Positions 28,028 through 37,293 of a DNA stretch of 64,000 nucleotides are shown here, one piece after another; the stretch's first letter is position 1, and each line of letters opens with the position of its first letter. Both the position numbers and the translations under genes were made by a program. The stretch spans positions 5,747,988 to 5,811,987 of the forward strand of contig NZ_CP011272.1 of NCBI RefSeq assembly GCF_001610875.1. Direction: 5' to 3'. Under the pieces are notes generated by a model. The model was not told the DNA's origin. It did no database searches and worked only from the letters and a program-made list of their open reading frames with translations. The DNA comes from Pirellula sp. SH-Sr6A. GTDB taxonomy: Bacteria; Planctomycetota; Planctomycetia; Pirellulales; Pirellulaceae.

Positions 28028-29145
28028 TCTTCTGTGCAACTCAACTCCATGCACTCGTTGTTCGGGATCTCATCAATCAAATCAAAACAAGCAAGGGACC
28101 TGATTACTGCCAGCGTGTAACAGCCAACGACGGTGCTCTAGGTGAGCAGCACCTAAGGGATTTTCAGGACAATGAACGGTCGATTCCCACTATCCTGACT
28201 ACTTCGCAAAAGCTATCAACCGGCGTAGACGCAAGAAACATTCGCAACATCGTCTTAATGCGTCCAGTTGATTCAATGATTGAGTTCAAACAGATCATCG
28301 GGCGTGGTACTCGTCTCTACGACGGCAAAGACTATTTCACCATATACGATTTTGTGAAGGCCTATCACCATTTCAGCGACCCAGAGTGGGACGGTGAGCC
28401 GCTCGAGCCCAATCCGTGTTCAAAATGTAGTCAAAATCCATGCGTTTGCGAGCCCACCACTCCTCAACCATGTGCAACGTGCTGTAACTCGCCTTGCAGT
28501 TGTCCAAAAGAACCGTGTCCTGATTGCGGACAGTTTCGATGTGTTTGCAATCGTAAAAAGAAGGCAACTGTAAAACTTGCAGATGGCAAGGCGCGATCCA
28601 TCCAGCACATGATGGTGACCAGCTTTTGGCATCCAGATGGAACTCCTATGTCGGCCCAACAGTTCATGGAACAACTCTTCGGCAAACTACCAGAATTTTT
28701 CAAGGATGAATCTGAGTTGCGGGCAATTTGGAGTGTGCCCGATACGCGTGCCAAGCTCCTAGATGGACTGTCCGAAAAGGGATTTGGCAACGCACAGATG
28801 GCCGAAATGCAACGGATCATCGACGCGGAGAAAAGCGACCTGTTCGACGTGCTGGCCTATGTCGCTTATGCGTTACCCACAAAGACCCGCGAAGAACGCG
28901 CCAACCAAGCTCGGCTGGAAATTAACGCCAATTTTAATGCAAAGCAGCAGGCGTTTCTCGATTTCGTGCTAGCACACTACGTTACCGAAGGCGTTCACGA
29001 ACTCGCAACCGAAAAGCTCACACCGCTTTTGCGATTGAAATACAATAATAGCATCGCCGATGCCGTCTCTGATCTCGGACATCCCAATGAGATTGGAAAA
29101 GTGTTCGCGGACTTTCAGCACTATCTATATGAGGAAGCGGCTTGA
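28028..29145 (+). pseudogene. hsdR: Type I restriction endonuclease subunit, 3' part
   Basis: The coding sequence resumes after the IS with VFCATQLHALVVRDLINQ. Motor motifs VI-like IIGRGTRLY and the C-terminal helical domain follow. Between them lies a segment with 13 cysteines in about 50 residues (28411-28556), in pairs such as CSKC, CVC, CATCC, CSC, CPDC and CVC, which probably binds several zinc ions. A downstream ATG at 28258 could allow an N-terminally deleted product, but it would lack nuclease and Walker A. Confidence 0.92.
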
Positions 29146-29256
29146 GCGACGCGCAATTAAACTAACATTTCGCGAGGCGGCAACTTCGCCAACCTAGAAA
29201 ATTCTGATGACCAAAGTTAAACAACGACCGAAGCGATTTCTAATCAAGGACAGGCA

Positions 29257-30336
29257 ATGGCGTCGAGCATAGCTCCAATCACATTACCACTACCAACAAG
29301 TACCGGCGCGACACCAAGTGATTTCGTTCATGCGGGGAGGCCTATTCCAGCGATTGAGAGAATTCGATTATTTGAGCCCACGGCATGGGAGGAGTTTGTG
29401 TTGGAGTGGGCAGATAGCTTGCGAACCGAGTATGAGAGGGTAGAACGTTGCGGCGGCGCTGGCGACTGCGGTCGGGACATCATAGGCATTAGCAAATGTG
29501 GAACCGGGCAATGGGACAACTACCAGTGCAAGCATTATCGCGATCCTGTGACACCCACTGACATTTGGTTAGAACTTGGCAAACTCGTATATTACACACA
29601 TCAAGGCGTATACACGTATCCAAGAAAATACTCTTTTGTTGCACCCCAAGGGGCAGGAAACAAATTATCGCGACTCTTGAGAGATCCTAGCCTGCTAAAA
29701 AGTCAACTAATTCAGAATTGGGATGCTTATTGCCGGAATGGCATCACCAGTACAGGCGTAATCTCACTCGATGCATCCCTTACAACACATCTTGGCCAAC
29801 TAGATTTTTCGATTTTCGACGCCATCCCGCCGCTACGAATAATTGATGGGCATGCGAAGACAAGATGGCATGTCGCACGCTTCGGTGGTGGCCTACCCGC
29901 GAGACCTCCCATCGCAAGTCCTCCAAGCACTCCCACTGCAGAAGAGATTACTTATATCCGGCATCTTCTCGAGGCTTATGGCTCCCATTTAAATCGAGTA
30001 ATTGAGCGCCTAGATGATCTCTCGGATGATGAACTAAAGGCACACCTTCTCGATTCTCGACGTGAGTTTTACAGTGCGGAATCATTGAGGGCGTTTTCTC
30101 GCGATACATTGCCTCCCGGTGAATTTGAAGTGCTTCAAGATGAGCTGCATAGTGGAATCTGCGATGAAGTAAGGGGAGAACACAGTAACGGCTACCATCG
30201 AGTTCTCGCTGTAGTCAGGGTAGCTCGCTCACTCCAGCTTACGGCACATGCTCTCGTGAGCCGCTTGACAGTTCGAGATCGCGGAGGAATTTGTCATCAA
30301 CTCGCAAACGATAACAAGTTGAGGTGGGTAAAGTGA
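29257..30336 (+). CDS. ABC-3C system effector with Mrr-like restriction endonuclease domain
   Basis: The protein has 359 residues. The N-terminal domain has a Mrr-type nuclease core: FEPTAWEEFVLEW (E45/E46), D74 in CGRDIIGI and Q90-x-K92 in NYQCKHY. The rest is a helical C-terminal domain (about 230-359) as in ABC-three-component proteins. AAGGA precedes the ATG. Its stop overlaps the next gene as GTGA. In the ABC-3C systems defined by Krishnan et al. (2020), an ABC ATPase is thought to control such an effector during invasion. Confidence 0.75.
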   Translation: MASSIAPITLPLPTSTGATPSDFVHAGRPIPAIERIRLFEPTAWEEFVLEWADSLRTEYERVERCGGAGDCGRDIIGISKCGTGQWDNYQCKHYRDPVTPTDIWLELGKLVYYTHQGVYTYPRKYSFVAPQGAGNKLSRLLRDPSLLKSQLIQNWDAYCRNGITSTGVISLDASLTTHLGQLDFSIFDAIPPLRIIDGHAKTRWHVARFGGGLPARPPIASPPSTPTAEEITYIRHLLEAYGSHLNRVIERLDDLSDDELKAHLLDSRREFYSAESLRAFSRDTLPPGEFEVLQDELHSGICDEVRGEHSNGYHRVLAVVRVARSLQLTAHALVSRLTVRDRGGICHQLANDNKLRWVK

Positions 30337-30836
30337 GCAATACTGATACTCGACTTAACCTCTTCAATAGTCCTGTTGAAGTTGGTCTTAGAGCTCTGGT
30401 AATTTTGACGGACATTTTTCCTGACGCCTGTACTTTAGACAGGCTCGTAATTCTGGACTATTTTGTTATCCACTCCGACGATCTTCCTGAAGGCCCGCTA
30501 GGTCTCCATCCCAAAACGCCTCATCGAAGCGGCGAAATACTGGTCCGTAGAAATACGCTTCAAGCAGGTCTTATGCTTTTCCAAAGTCGAGGTTTAATTG
30601 AGATTCAATACCGCAAGAACGGAGTTTGCTATGCCGCAATGGAAACATCATCAAGCTTCCTAGACGCAATCGATGCGGAATATGTGACTGATTTGCGTAA
30701 CCGGTCGGCATGGTTGAACTCCACGCTAGGTAACATGCCGGATGTTGAGCTTCACTCCGTTGTTCAATCCAATCTAGGGGTGTGGGGAGCCGAGTTCGAA
30801 ATGGAATCGGTCTTGCATCTGGAGGACAAAGAATGA
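30333..30836 (+). CDS. ABC-3C middle component
   Basis: The protein has 167 residues from a GTG that overlaps the preceding stop (GTGA); an in-frame GTG at 30324 is an alternative. It has the winged-helix look of ABC-3C middle components: LVILTDIFPDACTLDRLVILDYFVIHSDD, then LHPKTPHRSGEILVRRNTLQAGLMLFQSRGLI. It probably bridges the ATPase and the effector. Its stop overlaps the next gene as ATGA. All three genes are thus translationally chained. Confidence 0.75.
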   Translation: MSNTDTRLNLFNSPVEVGLRALVILTDIFPDACTLDRLVILDYFVIHSDDLPEGPLGLHPKTPHRSGEILVRRNTLQAGLMLFQSRGLIEIQYRKNGVCYAAMETSSSFLDAIDAEYVTDLRNRSAWLNSTLGNMPDVELHSVVQSNLGVWGAEFEMESVLHLEDKE

Positions 30837-32689
30837 GCAACTTTGGATTCTATTTGAAACAATTAACGCTGCGTGGAGCGGGGCTTCAGGACGCATCAAT
30901 CGACTTTGACGATGGCCTAAATGTTGTCACCGGTCCATCCGACACCGGGAAAACCTTCATCTCCCAATGTATCGACTTCATGTTCGGTGGAAGCAATCCC
31001 CCGGAGGAAATACCGGAAGCGGAAGGTTACGATGAAATTTTCCTTTCACTGGTTAGTCGAAATGACAATAGAACTCACGTTCTATCGAGAGGACGGCGTG
31101 GAGGCGCATTTGCCCTTAATTCCGCAGGTCGGGAAGAGGTCATCCTGAGTGCGACGCACGATCCGAACAGCGAGAATACCATATCGCACTTTTTGCTAAG
31201 GTTAACGGGAACAGCTGGAAAACTAATTCGAACAAACGCCCGCGGCAAAACTCGACAAGTAAGCTTTCGGGATATCGCTCGACTGGTCGTAATTGATGAA
31301 GAGACGGTTATAACTAGACGGTCTCCAATTTTGACCGGTCAATTTACGACATCCACAGTTGAGAAAGGGGTTTTTCGGTTGCTGCTGACAGGTGTTGACG
31401 ATTCCGCAATCCGTGAAGAACCTAATCGACAGATTGCAAAGCAAAGAGAATCAGCCAAGTACGAGGTGATCGATAAGGTCCGCGAAAACCTGCTATCACG
31501 AATAAAGTCAATGGGAGTCGAAGGCACGAGCGATGCGTTGCGTGATCAGCTCGCAAAGTCTGATACTTACTTAGCGGAGCTAAACACCGAACTAAGTCGG
31601 AGCCAACAATCAGCGACGAATTTAGAGAATTCTAGACGTGCGAGATGGTTTGAACTGCATCGTGTAGAATCGCGGATCGCGGTTATCGAGCAGTTACAAG
31701 CTAGATTTGTATTATTGGATGAGCAATATACCTCGGACCTACGTCTCTTGGAGACAATAACAGAGGTTGGATTTCGCTTAGATCAATTGCAAGAAAATCG
31801 CTGTCCAGTGTGTGGTGCGCCGCCGGAACACCATGCGGCAGATTTCCATTCCGATAATGCAACGCCAGCGACTGTAGCCACGGCCTCTCGGGCAGAGGCA
31901 GAGCGTACTCGAGAGCTGAAAACCGATTTGGTGAAAACTCTCAACGATAACGAACGAGAACTGTCTTCTTTAAGACTCAATTTGATAAGTCTTCGAAACT
32001 CTTTGAGCGATATTGGAAAAGAACTGGACCTTGAGGCAAAACCAAGACTTCAGGAGATCATTCAGCAAATTCAAGAATCTCAAGAACGAAGGGCGGCTTT
32101 GCTCCGAGTGATTGAACTTTACGAACAACTAGTTGAACTAGATGAGCTAAGCGACGTGGAAAAGTCGGAAGTGTCCACGGCCTCCCATGGTGCAGCACCT
32201 TCTGTCAGTGTGGGTGAGGCCGAGCAATTTAGTCAAGAAGTAGAGAACCTTTTGAGAGAATGGAAGTTTCCTGGATTAGACCGAGTTGTATTTAGTGAAG
32301 TTGACCAAGACGTTGTGATTTCCGGGCGAAAGCGCGGTGGTCGAGGAAAAGGAGTTCGAGCAATAACCCATTCGGCATTCAGTATTGCGTTAGCAAACTA
32401 TTGTGCAAATCGAGGTATGCCACATCCGTCAACCCTAACCATTGATTCGCCGCTTGTTGTTTATCGCGAACCGGATGATGATGAGGGAGAGTTTTCGACG
32501 GATGTTAAGGATATGTTTTATCGGACCTTAGCCACAAGCGATTTGGCTGTGCAAGTGATCATCCTTGAGAACGATATTCCGCCGGATGATGTTGATGCCG
32601 TTGCAAACGTGATAAAGTTCACAGGAAGTAGCGTGGGTAGACGTGGTTTCATTCCAGCAAGGCAGGATGAATTGGATACCGGAGTATAG
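30833..32689 (+). CDS. ABC-3C SMC/Rad50-like ATPase
   Basis: The protein has 618 residues, starting MSNFGFYLKQL at the ATGA overlap. Walker A reads GPSDTGKT near residue 40. Long coiled-coil arms flank a zinc-hook-like CPVCGAPPEHH near residue 325. The C-terminal lobe carries Walker B TLTIDSPLV. It is the DNA-sensing or regulatory ATPase of the three-gene system. The long coiled coil and hook are Rad50-like, but the neighbours are those of ABC-3C and not an Mre11 pair. Confidence 0.82.
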   Translation: MSNFGFYLKQLTLRGAGLQDASIDFDDGLNVVTGPSDTGKTFISQCIDFMFGGSNPPEEIPEAEGYDEIFLSLVSRNDNRTHVLSRGRRGGAFALNSAGREEVILSATHDPNSENTISHFLLRLTGTAGKLIRTNARGKTRQVSFRDIARLVVIDEETVITRRSPILTGQFTTSTVEKGVFRLLLTGVDDSAIREEPNRQIAKQRESAKYEVIDKVRENLLSRIKSMGVEGTSDALRDQLAKSDTYLAELNTELSRSQQSATNLENSRRARWFELHRVESRIAVIEQLQARFVLLDEQYTSDLRLLETITEVGFRLDQLQENRCPVCGAPPEHHAADFHSDNATPATVATASRAEAERTRELKTDLVKTLNDNERELSSLRLNLISLRNSLSDIGKELDLEAKPRLQEIIQQIQESQERRAALLRVIELYEQLVELDELSDVEKSEVSTASHGAAPSVSVGEAEQFSQEVENLLREWKFPGLDRVVFSEVDQDVVISGRKRGGRGKGVRAITHSAFSIALANYCANRGMPHPSTLTIDSPLVVYREPDDDEGEFSTDVKDMFYRTLATSDLAVQVIILENDIPPDDVDAVANVIKFTGSSVGRRGFIPARQDELDTGV

Positions 32690-32807
32690 TCTAGATTTTC
32701 ATGAAGTCGGGAGCATTCGCCACTGCATCGACAGTTGAACAGTTGAAGAAAAGTCCCTCACGCTTTTTGAGGCAAAGTCGTTCGGTGTAAAGTTTACATA
32801 GTCGCTT

Positions 32808-33857
32808 TTAGGTTGAAATTCGCTCTACAACATTTCTTGTCACCTTCCGTTGTCGTCGATCGTAGAGCCTTGTCGTTCGTGGATCTGCATGACCAGCTAG
32901 ATTCTGTACATCCTCCAGGGGCACTCCCTGGCTGAGCAAATCTGTGATCGTCCCTGCTCGAAACGAGTGTGGTGAGAGAATGCTTGGCAGGCCCGCATCA
33001 CTGATGCGTCGCTTGACCATACGGCCGATATCGCCGGGCGTCATTCCGTTCATCGTCAATTGCTTTGTTCGGCGAATGACGGAGCGGAAGAGCGGGGTGT
33101 TCTTTTCCGAGTACTCGATCTTCGCAGCAGCGATGTATTCAGCGATGAACTGGCGGAGATCGTGTCGAACTGGGATCTCCCGATACTTCCCGCCTTTTTC
33201 CGTGAACCGGAGGCAGTACTGATCGCCAACATCGTAAAAGTCTCCTCGTCGTAAGCGAGCAACCGCCCCACGTCGCACAATAGTGTATTTCAGGATGCCG
33301 AGAATCGCTCGATCACGGAGTCCAACAACGGTAGAAGTGTCGATACTCTGTAAGAGCTGCCGAGTCTGTTGCACAGTGATCTCGGGTGTCTTGCCTTCCA
33401 AGACTTGTAGCCGGTCTCCACGTACTGAGTGTGCGGGATTGAGGATGACAACGTGCCGCGTTACCAGCGTGTCGAAAAAATGTCGCAGCCCGGCCAGATG
33501 AAGCTTCTTGGTTGCCGTCGCTAGATTGAGCTGGTCGAGGTAGCTCGCAACATCCCTCGGGGATATTTGAGGTAACTCGCGGCCGAGTTGCTCGCAATGC
33601 TTCAGGAACTGCTTGACCGCTCGCTCGTAGGCGAGTCGTGTGTGAGGATTGCGAATCTTCGCAAAGATGAACTCCTCCCAAGCAAACTGTGCCGCTGGTC
33701 CCTGCTGCTGGAGCAGCACGGGCAAGTTCGGATCGAAGGTGGCTAATACCGGCAACGTCGCTGAGCCAATTAGTTGACTGGGTAACAACTGGTCTGGCTG
33801 AGCATTCAACGTTTTCAAGTGGTACCCATGCGAATGCTGTAAATAGCAGCAACTCAT
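32808..33857 (-). CDS. Tyrosine recombinase / phage-type integrase
   Basis: The protein has 349 residues. A SAM-like N-terminal core-binding domain (about 55-140) precedes the catalytic domain with R195 or R196 (IVRRGAV), H297-x-x-R300 (PHSFR), H323 (AGHADPRTT) and Y332 (RLYDRR). The catalytic set looks complete. It could integrate or excise the island or a smaller unit. An inverted repeat lies just upstream (33938-34054). Confidence 0.9.
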   Translation of the reverse strand: MSCCYLQHSHGYHLKTLNAQPDQLLPSQLIGSATLPVLATFDPNLPVLLQQQGPAAQFAWEEFIFAKIRNPHTRLAYERAVKQFLKHCEQLGRELPQISPRDVASYLDQLNLATATKKLHLAGLRHFFDTLVTRHVVILNPAHSVRGDRLQVLEGKTPEITVQQTRQLLQSIDTSTVVGLRDRAILGILKYTIVRRGAVARLRRGDFYDVGDQYCLRFTEKGGKYREIPVRHDLRQFIAEYIAAAKIEYSEKNTPLFRSVIRRTKQLTMNGMTPGDIGRMVKRRISDAGLPSILSPHSFRAGTITDLLSQGVPLEDVQNLAGHADPRTTRLYDRRQRKVTRNVVERIST

Positions 33858-33937
33858 TCAACAACACGGCTCGTCGGGAGTTACCGATCCGGTGAGTTGT
33901 TTACCTCTGATCTAATAATGCACTATAACGTCCTTTG

Positions 33938-34054
33938 TCGAGCATTAACTGGTGCTTGATGTGATTAAAGTTAAGACACAATCTAGTTCTGTATCATCGC
34001 TATTACGATTAACTTAGTCGTATATTAGTGCTTAACTAGGACGCTAATGCTCGA
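33938..34054. repeat. Inverted repeat upstream of integrase (candidate attachment or regulatory site)
   Basis: TCGAGCATTA (33938-33947) and TAATGCTCGA (34045-34054) are perfect 10-base inverted copies flanking an AT-rich centre that has several GATTAA and TTAACT motifs. It lies in the 445-base gap 33858-34302 upstream of the integrase gene, in which I see no gene. The role is inferred from position. Confidence 0.45.
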
Positions 34055-34302
34055 TATGAATCACCCGCCGATTTTCCGTAATTATAAGTAATCAGGTGGG
34101 GATTAATGCCATTAAAGCCACGAATTTTCAGATGGACTCGAATGAAAGTGAACTATCGAATGTTGGCGAACGTCCTTGAGACGGCAGGTGTGGCTGTTGC
34201 CTAAAAGGAAGAAGGGTACCAGGGTCACGCCCCTCTCTATTTCCTAGAATACAGAGGGACGGTTCGTTTCATGTATCATTGACTCGCGTTTCAATTTCGG
34301 AC

Positions 34303-34617
34303 TCAACGACGGTCTCTGCTTTTTCTCATAAATGCAGCAAGTCTCAACGCCCAATTATTCGCAAGATAGCCAAAAATTAAGATAAGTGGGACTGCAGTAA
34401 CGAGTAGCCCAATTCCTATCGAACGTGCATTGTTTGCCAAATGCCTCGGTCCACACCACCATTCGTTGGTTACCCAACGAAAACAAATGGCGTTGTCTAC
34501 TTCAATCGCCACATAGAATGCCGAAACAACAAATAGAAGGAGCAGGACACAATATACAACCCACTCCAAAGCAGTTAGATCATCGCAGTCTTGGATAGTA
34601 TCAGGCTCATCTTGCAT
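34303..34617 (-). CDS. Two-helix membrane protein, possible immunity protein of the RHS tail
   Basis: The protein has 104 residues from the ATG at 34617; the frame is open to 34722 but overlaps the preceding gene. Two hydrophobic helices (VVYCVLLLLFVVSAFYVAI and GIGLLVTAVPLILIFGYL) flank a loop with several Cys and Trp residues. It starts 16 bases after the stop of the RHS C-terminal segment. That is where polymorphic toxin systems place the immunity gene, so the role is inferred from position. Confidence 0.5.
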   Translation of the reverse strand: MQDEPDTIQDCDDLTALEWVVYCVLLLLFVVSAFYVAIEVDNAICFRWVTNEWWCGPRHLANNARSIGIGLLVTAVPLILIFGYLANNWALRLAAFMRKSRDRR

Positions 34618-34633
34618 TGGGACAGTCTCAGAA

Positions 34634-35082
34634 TTATCGCACTTTTCCAAATTCGCGTTGGTAGTCAACGATGCTATCAAGGACTTCGAACGGGAATCTC
34701 GCGTTGGTTGCCGGCAAACCACATGTCCGAAAGCAGTCTACTACAAAGTGCGTGCAGTTTTGAAATATGGCGTTGTAGGTTGCTACGTAATCCCATCGCT
34801 CTCTACATTCGACGAGGCATTCTTCCTGACTCTTCGTCGTCTCAATTGTGTAGCAAATCCCGTTGTCGTGCGGGTCTTCGATAACTACTGCTGTTGAACC
34901 CGTATAGTCGTTATTTGGATATACGCCTTTGGTTCTTTTTTCTCCACTGACTTTGTACCCCATGTGACCAGCTCCCATTAGCGCGTCTGGGTATGCACAA
35001 ACGGTAGTATCTAGGCCGGAGGGATCAATCTTCATCACGGGATCTCCAGCAACGTATGCAAATTGATTATCGCCTCCGCTGT
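34634..35082 (-). pseudogene. RHS-repeat protein, C-terminal toxin tail (truncated)
   Basis: The fragment starts at the IS junction with DSGGDNQFAYVAGDPVMKIDPSGLD, the RHS core end motif. About 120 variable residues follow. The tail has GAGHMGYKV and, later, NCTHFVVDCF. A His followed by an NC(x)HF motif is the pattern of permuted papain-like (LRAT/NlpC-type) domains, which would make it a peptidase or acyltransferase toxin. That is a motif-level guess. The large N-terminal RHS region is missing: the ISAs1 element cuts it off and no RHS sequence appears beyond. Confidence 0.75.
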
Positions 35083-36344
35083 CAGGGCAACCGCATCTTA
35101 AATGATTGCTGCGAGGCGGTTTAGGAGATAGTTTTCGTCCCAAGCCGCGCGTTTGCGTTTTTTGCGCGTGCTCTCCTTGGATGTGTCCAAGCTGAGAATA
35201 TTAATTGCAAAGCGTCGAAGTAGGGCAAAGTTATCAGGGCCATGACCCTTTCGTATCCGGCTTTGATCTTCGTTGAATGTCATATCCAGCACCCAATGGA
35301 GCGAGTTCTCGATGCCCCAATGGCTTCGGACCGCACTCGCAAATCGTTTCACGCCTACTTCAAGGCTGCTCAGATAATAGCGAGTCTCAATCGTTTCCTT
35401 GCCGTTGCGAAGCGTGATGCTGTGCACTTGTCCAATTGACTTAGCGCCATCCCATGACTCTGTAAACTCCCGCAGGCAGTCAGGAATTGGGGCGTGATAG
35501 TAGTACCGTTTCTCGGTGCGACCGTGTGCTTTGTCATAAGTCTCGTGGTGCCTAACTTTGTGTTCGGCTAATCCCTGCTCATGCACGTTATCGAAGTATT
35601 CGCCCATAGCCTTCGCCAACTTAGGATGGTTGTCCTTGATTGCCAAAACGTAGTCACCTCCGTCATCAGAAATCTGCTTGGCGATTTCTTTCTGGCTTCC
35701 CATCGCATCTGTCGTGATGATGGCACCACGAAGCTCGAGTTTCTTCAGTAACTCGGGGATTGCCGTGATCTCGTTGGATTTCTCATCGACAGACTCGCAG
35801 CCGAGAACAAGCCGATTTGCAACACTCCATGCAGCAACACTGTGCAACATGTTTTTGAACGACTTCTTGTCGTGCGATCGTCGAAGGGATTTTCCATCGA
35901 TCGCGATAACATTGAGTCCGTCGCTACCAAAGTCCAAGCTTTCTACCCATGCTAAAAAGGCCTCTTGAAAGGCATCCGGCTTGATCATCCGAAAAACACG
36001 GCTGATGGTGTCGTGGGACGGCACACCGTTCTTGAGTTTGATGAATTTGCGAAGCCACGACAATCGGATCTTTCCGAACAACTCGATATCTTCCCATCCA
36101 TCGGCTCCACAAAGGACAGCCAGGACCGAGAGTACAAGAATATCCTTAAGGTCATGAGCCTTTGTTCGCTCAATGCGTGGATCTTCAACAAGCGACATAC
36201 ACTCGACGAGATTGGTTTTTGCTGCCATTCCATGGACTCCACGAAGAAGATCGGATCAACTTCTGAAATCTATTGCTGCTAGCATTTGCTTAGACAACCC
36301 CCAAACGAATAATCAAAGTTTGTACTGATGATGCGTTTGCCCTG
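35083..36344 (-). mobile_element. ISAs1-family insertion sequence
   Basis: The element is 1,262 bases long. The ends are CAGGGCAACCGCATC at the left and, on the other strand, CAGGGCAAACGCATC at the right, the typical ISAs1 terminal repeat. The flanks (CTCCGCTGT on the left, CCGAATGGA on the right) are not duplicated. The element therefore probably sits at the edge of a deletion or recombination, and not at a fresh insertion. Confidence 0.88.
35098..36228 (-). CDS. ISAs1-family transposase
   Basis: The protein has 376 residues, full length for the family. The N-terminal DPR...LKDILVLSVLAVLCGADGWEDIE motif is the transposase-associated domain. The DDE residues fit VIAIDGKSLRRS, IITTDAMGSQKEIA and SHWGIENSLHWVLDM. 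It has no interruption and is probably functional. Confidence 0.92.
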   Translation of the reverse strand: MAAKTNLVECMSLVEDPRIERTKAHDLKDILVLSVLAVLCGADGWEDIELFGKIRLSWLRKFIKLKNGVPSHDTISRVFRMIKPDAFQEAFLAWVESLDFGSDGLNVIAIDGKSLRRSHDKKSFKNMLHSVAAWSVANRLVLGCESVDEKSNEITAIPELLKKLELRGAIITTDAMGSQKEIAKQISDDGGDYVLAIKDNHPKLAKAMGEYFDNVHEQGLAEHKVRHHETYDKAHGRTEKRYYYHAPIPDCLREFTESWDGAKSIGQVHSITLRNGKETIETRYYLSSLEVGVKRFASAVRSHWGIENSLHWVLDMTFNEDQSRIRKGHGPDNFALLRRFAINILSLDTSKESTRKKRKRAAWDENYLLNRLAAII

Positions 36345-36359
36345 CCGAATGGAGGCCTT

Positions 36360-36450
36360 ATGCGGCGGAAAAACTATATAAGGGGCGTAAAAAGCCATGG
36401 CTAAGCGACTACGAACGTCGATTGTTTAACCAAGCATTGGCACAGGGAAC
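36360..36450 (+). pseudogene. Decayed copy of small membrane protein 2
   Basis: GGAGG and an ATG at 36360 precede a sequence aligning with 8593-8686: the parts encoding RNRSY, KKPW.SDYER and FNQALAQGT-like residues are recognisable. One base is lost near codon 8, shifting the frame. The match stops at 36450 (CACAGGGAAC), where the four-helix-bundle cassette begins. The hydrophobic C-terminal half is missing. Confidence 0.7.
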
Positions 36451-36467
36451 GTGCAGGAGCAAAATGT

Positions 36468-36829
36468 TCATGTTTCTCGATTTTCAAGACCATTGATCAG
36501 ACCGGATAACATGCGAGAGATTTCCTCAAGTTGTGATTTAATCTGTTTGTGTTTTGCATCGTCGATCAGCCCTCGACGTTTGGCAAGTTCGAGTTGAGGT
36601 ACACATTCCTGGACAGATCCTCGTGCGATGCCGAAGAAGTGTTTGCGATCTGCTTTGGTGAAGCGACCATTGCCTTCGGCGATGTTCGAGGAAATCGAGA
36701 GGGCGGCGCGATTGAGTTGATCTACGAGGAAGCCGTAGCCGCGTTGGAATTGTTCAGTGGCAACGCAAACGGAGTCTGCAAAGTCGACAGTTTTTTGGTG
36801 ACGAGGAGTTTCTCGAAGGCGAAGGTCAT
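36468..36829 (-). pseudogene. Four-helix-bundle protein, frameshifted (copy B)
   Basis: It starts MTFAFEKLLV like copies C and D, but a single base is missing at codon 11 (the expected TAC CAA reads AC CAA). From there the family sequence continues in another frame: QKTVDFADSV, GYGFLVDQLNRAALSIS, NIAEGNGRFTKADRKHFFGIARGS, CVPQLELAKRRGLID, ending MLSGLINGLENRET. The long frame to 37142 enters the family frame only by chance. The frameshift could be a sequencing artefact. Confidence 0.8.
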
Positions 36830-37045
36830 GGACTACTCCAAAAGAAGAGAGTAGTGAGTAGAAAGCAGATCGAGTCGATGGGAGAAAGTAGCTTGCGGCC
36901 TTGGATCGGCTTATGGCGTGTAAACCACCTGTTCTCCGATCTTGGTCTTTTCTACTCTCCACTTTCTCCCATCTACTCTCTATTTTTTTGGCCTTCCGGC
37001 CCAAAAAATCGGGGTGACAGGACACCAGTTGAACTTTTTTGGGCA
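36830..37045. repeat. Cassette upstream region and tail (copy B)
   Basis: It holds polypurine and polypyrimidine tracts, then a hairpin TTTTTTGG-CC/GG-CCCAAAAAA (36983-37008) and the tail TCGGGGTGACAGGACACC shared with 267-300 and 46291-46324. The hairpin bases differ from copy A but still pair. The stretch 37046-37293 holds no gene that I can see. Confidence 0.75.
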
Positions 37046-37293
37046 GGAATTCTGGAATCAAGTCTGTGCTTCGCAGCTTTTGGAACTGTTGGAACGGTCT
37101 AAAATGCTGAACTGAGCGGGGGCTGGACATTCCTGCGGTCAAGCCGAGCCTGCTATCACTCTCGAAAGGTGCGTTTTCTCAATTAGTGAAAACCTCATGA
37201 CAACCGTAAAATCCCTCACCAGGATGGAGGTCGGGGGGATGTCCTGCTATGATTGCTCCATTCAACAAACCCAGCAATTAGTGAGCAATTCCC

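Noticed and set aside
35083-36344. Target site duplication for the ISAs1 element
   Set aside because: The 8-10 bases on the two sides do not match, so no duplication is claimed.
36830-37142. Extended start of the minus-strand four-helix-bundle frame
   Set aside because: The family start lies at 36829 in another frame, and a single missing base joins the frames. The extension translates cassette spacer DNA.
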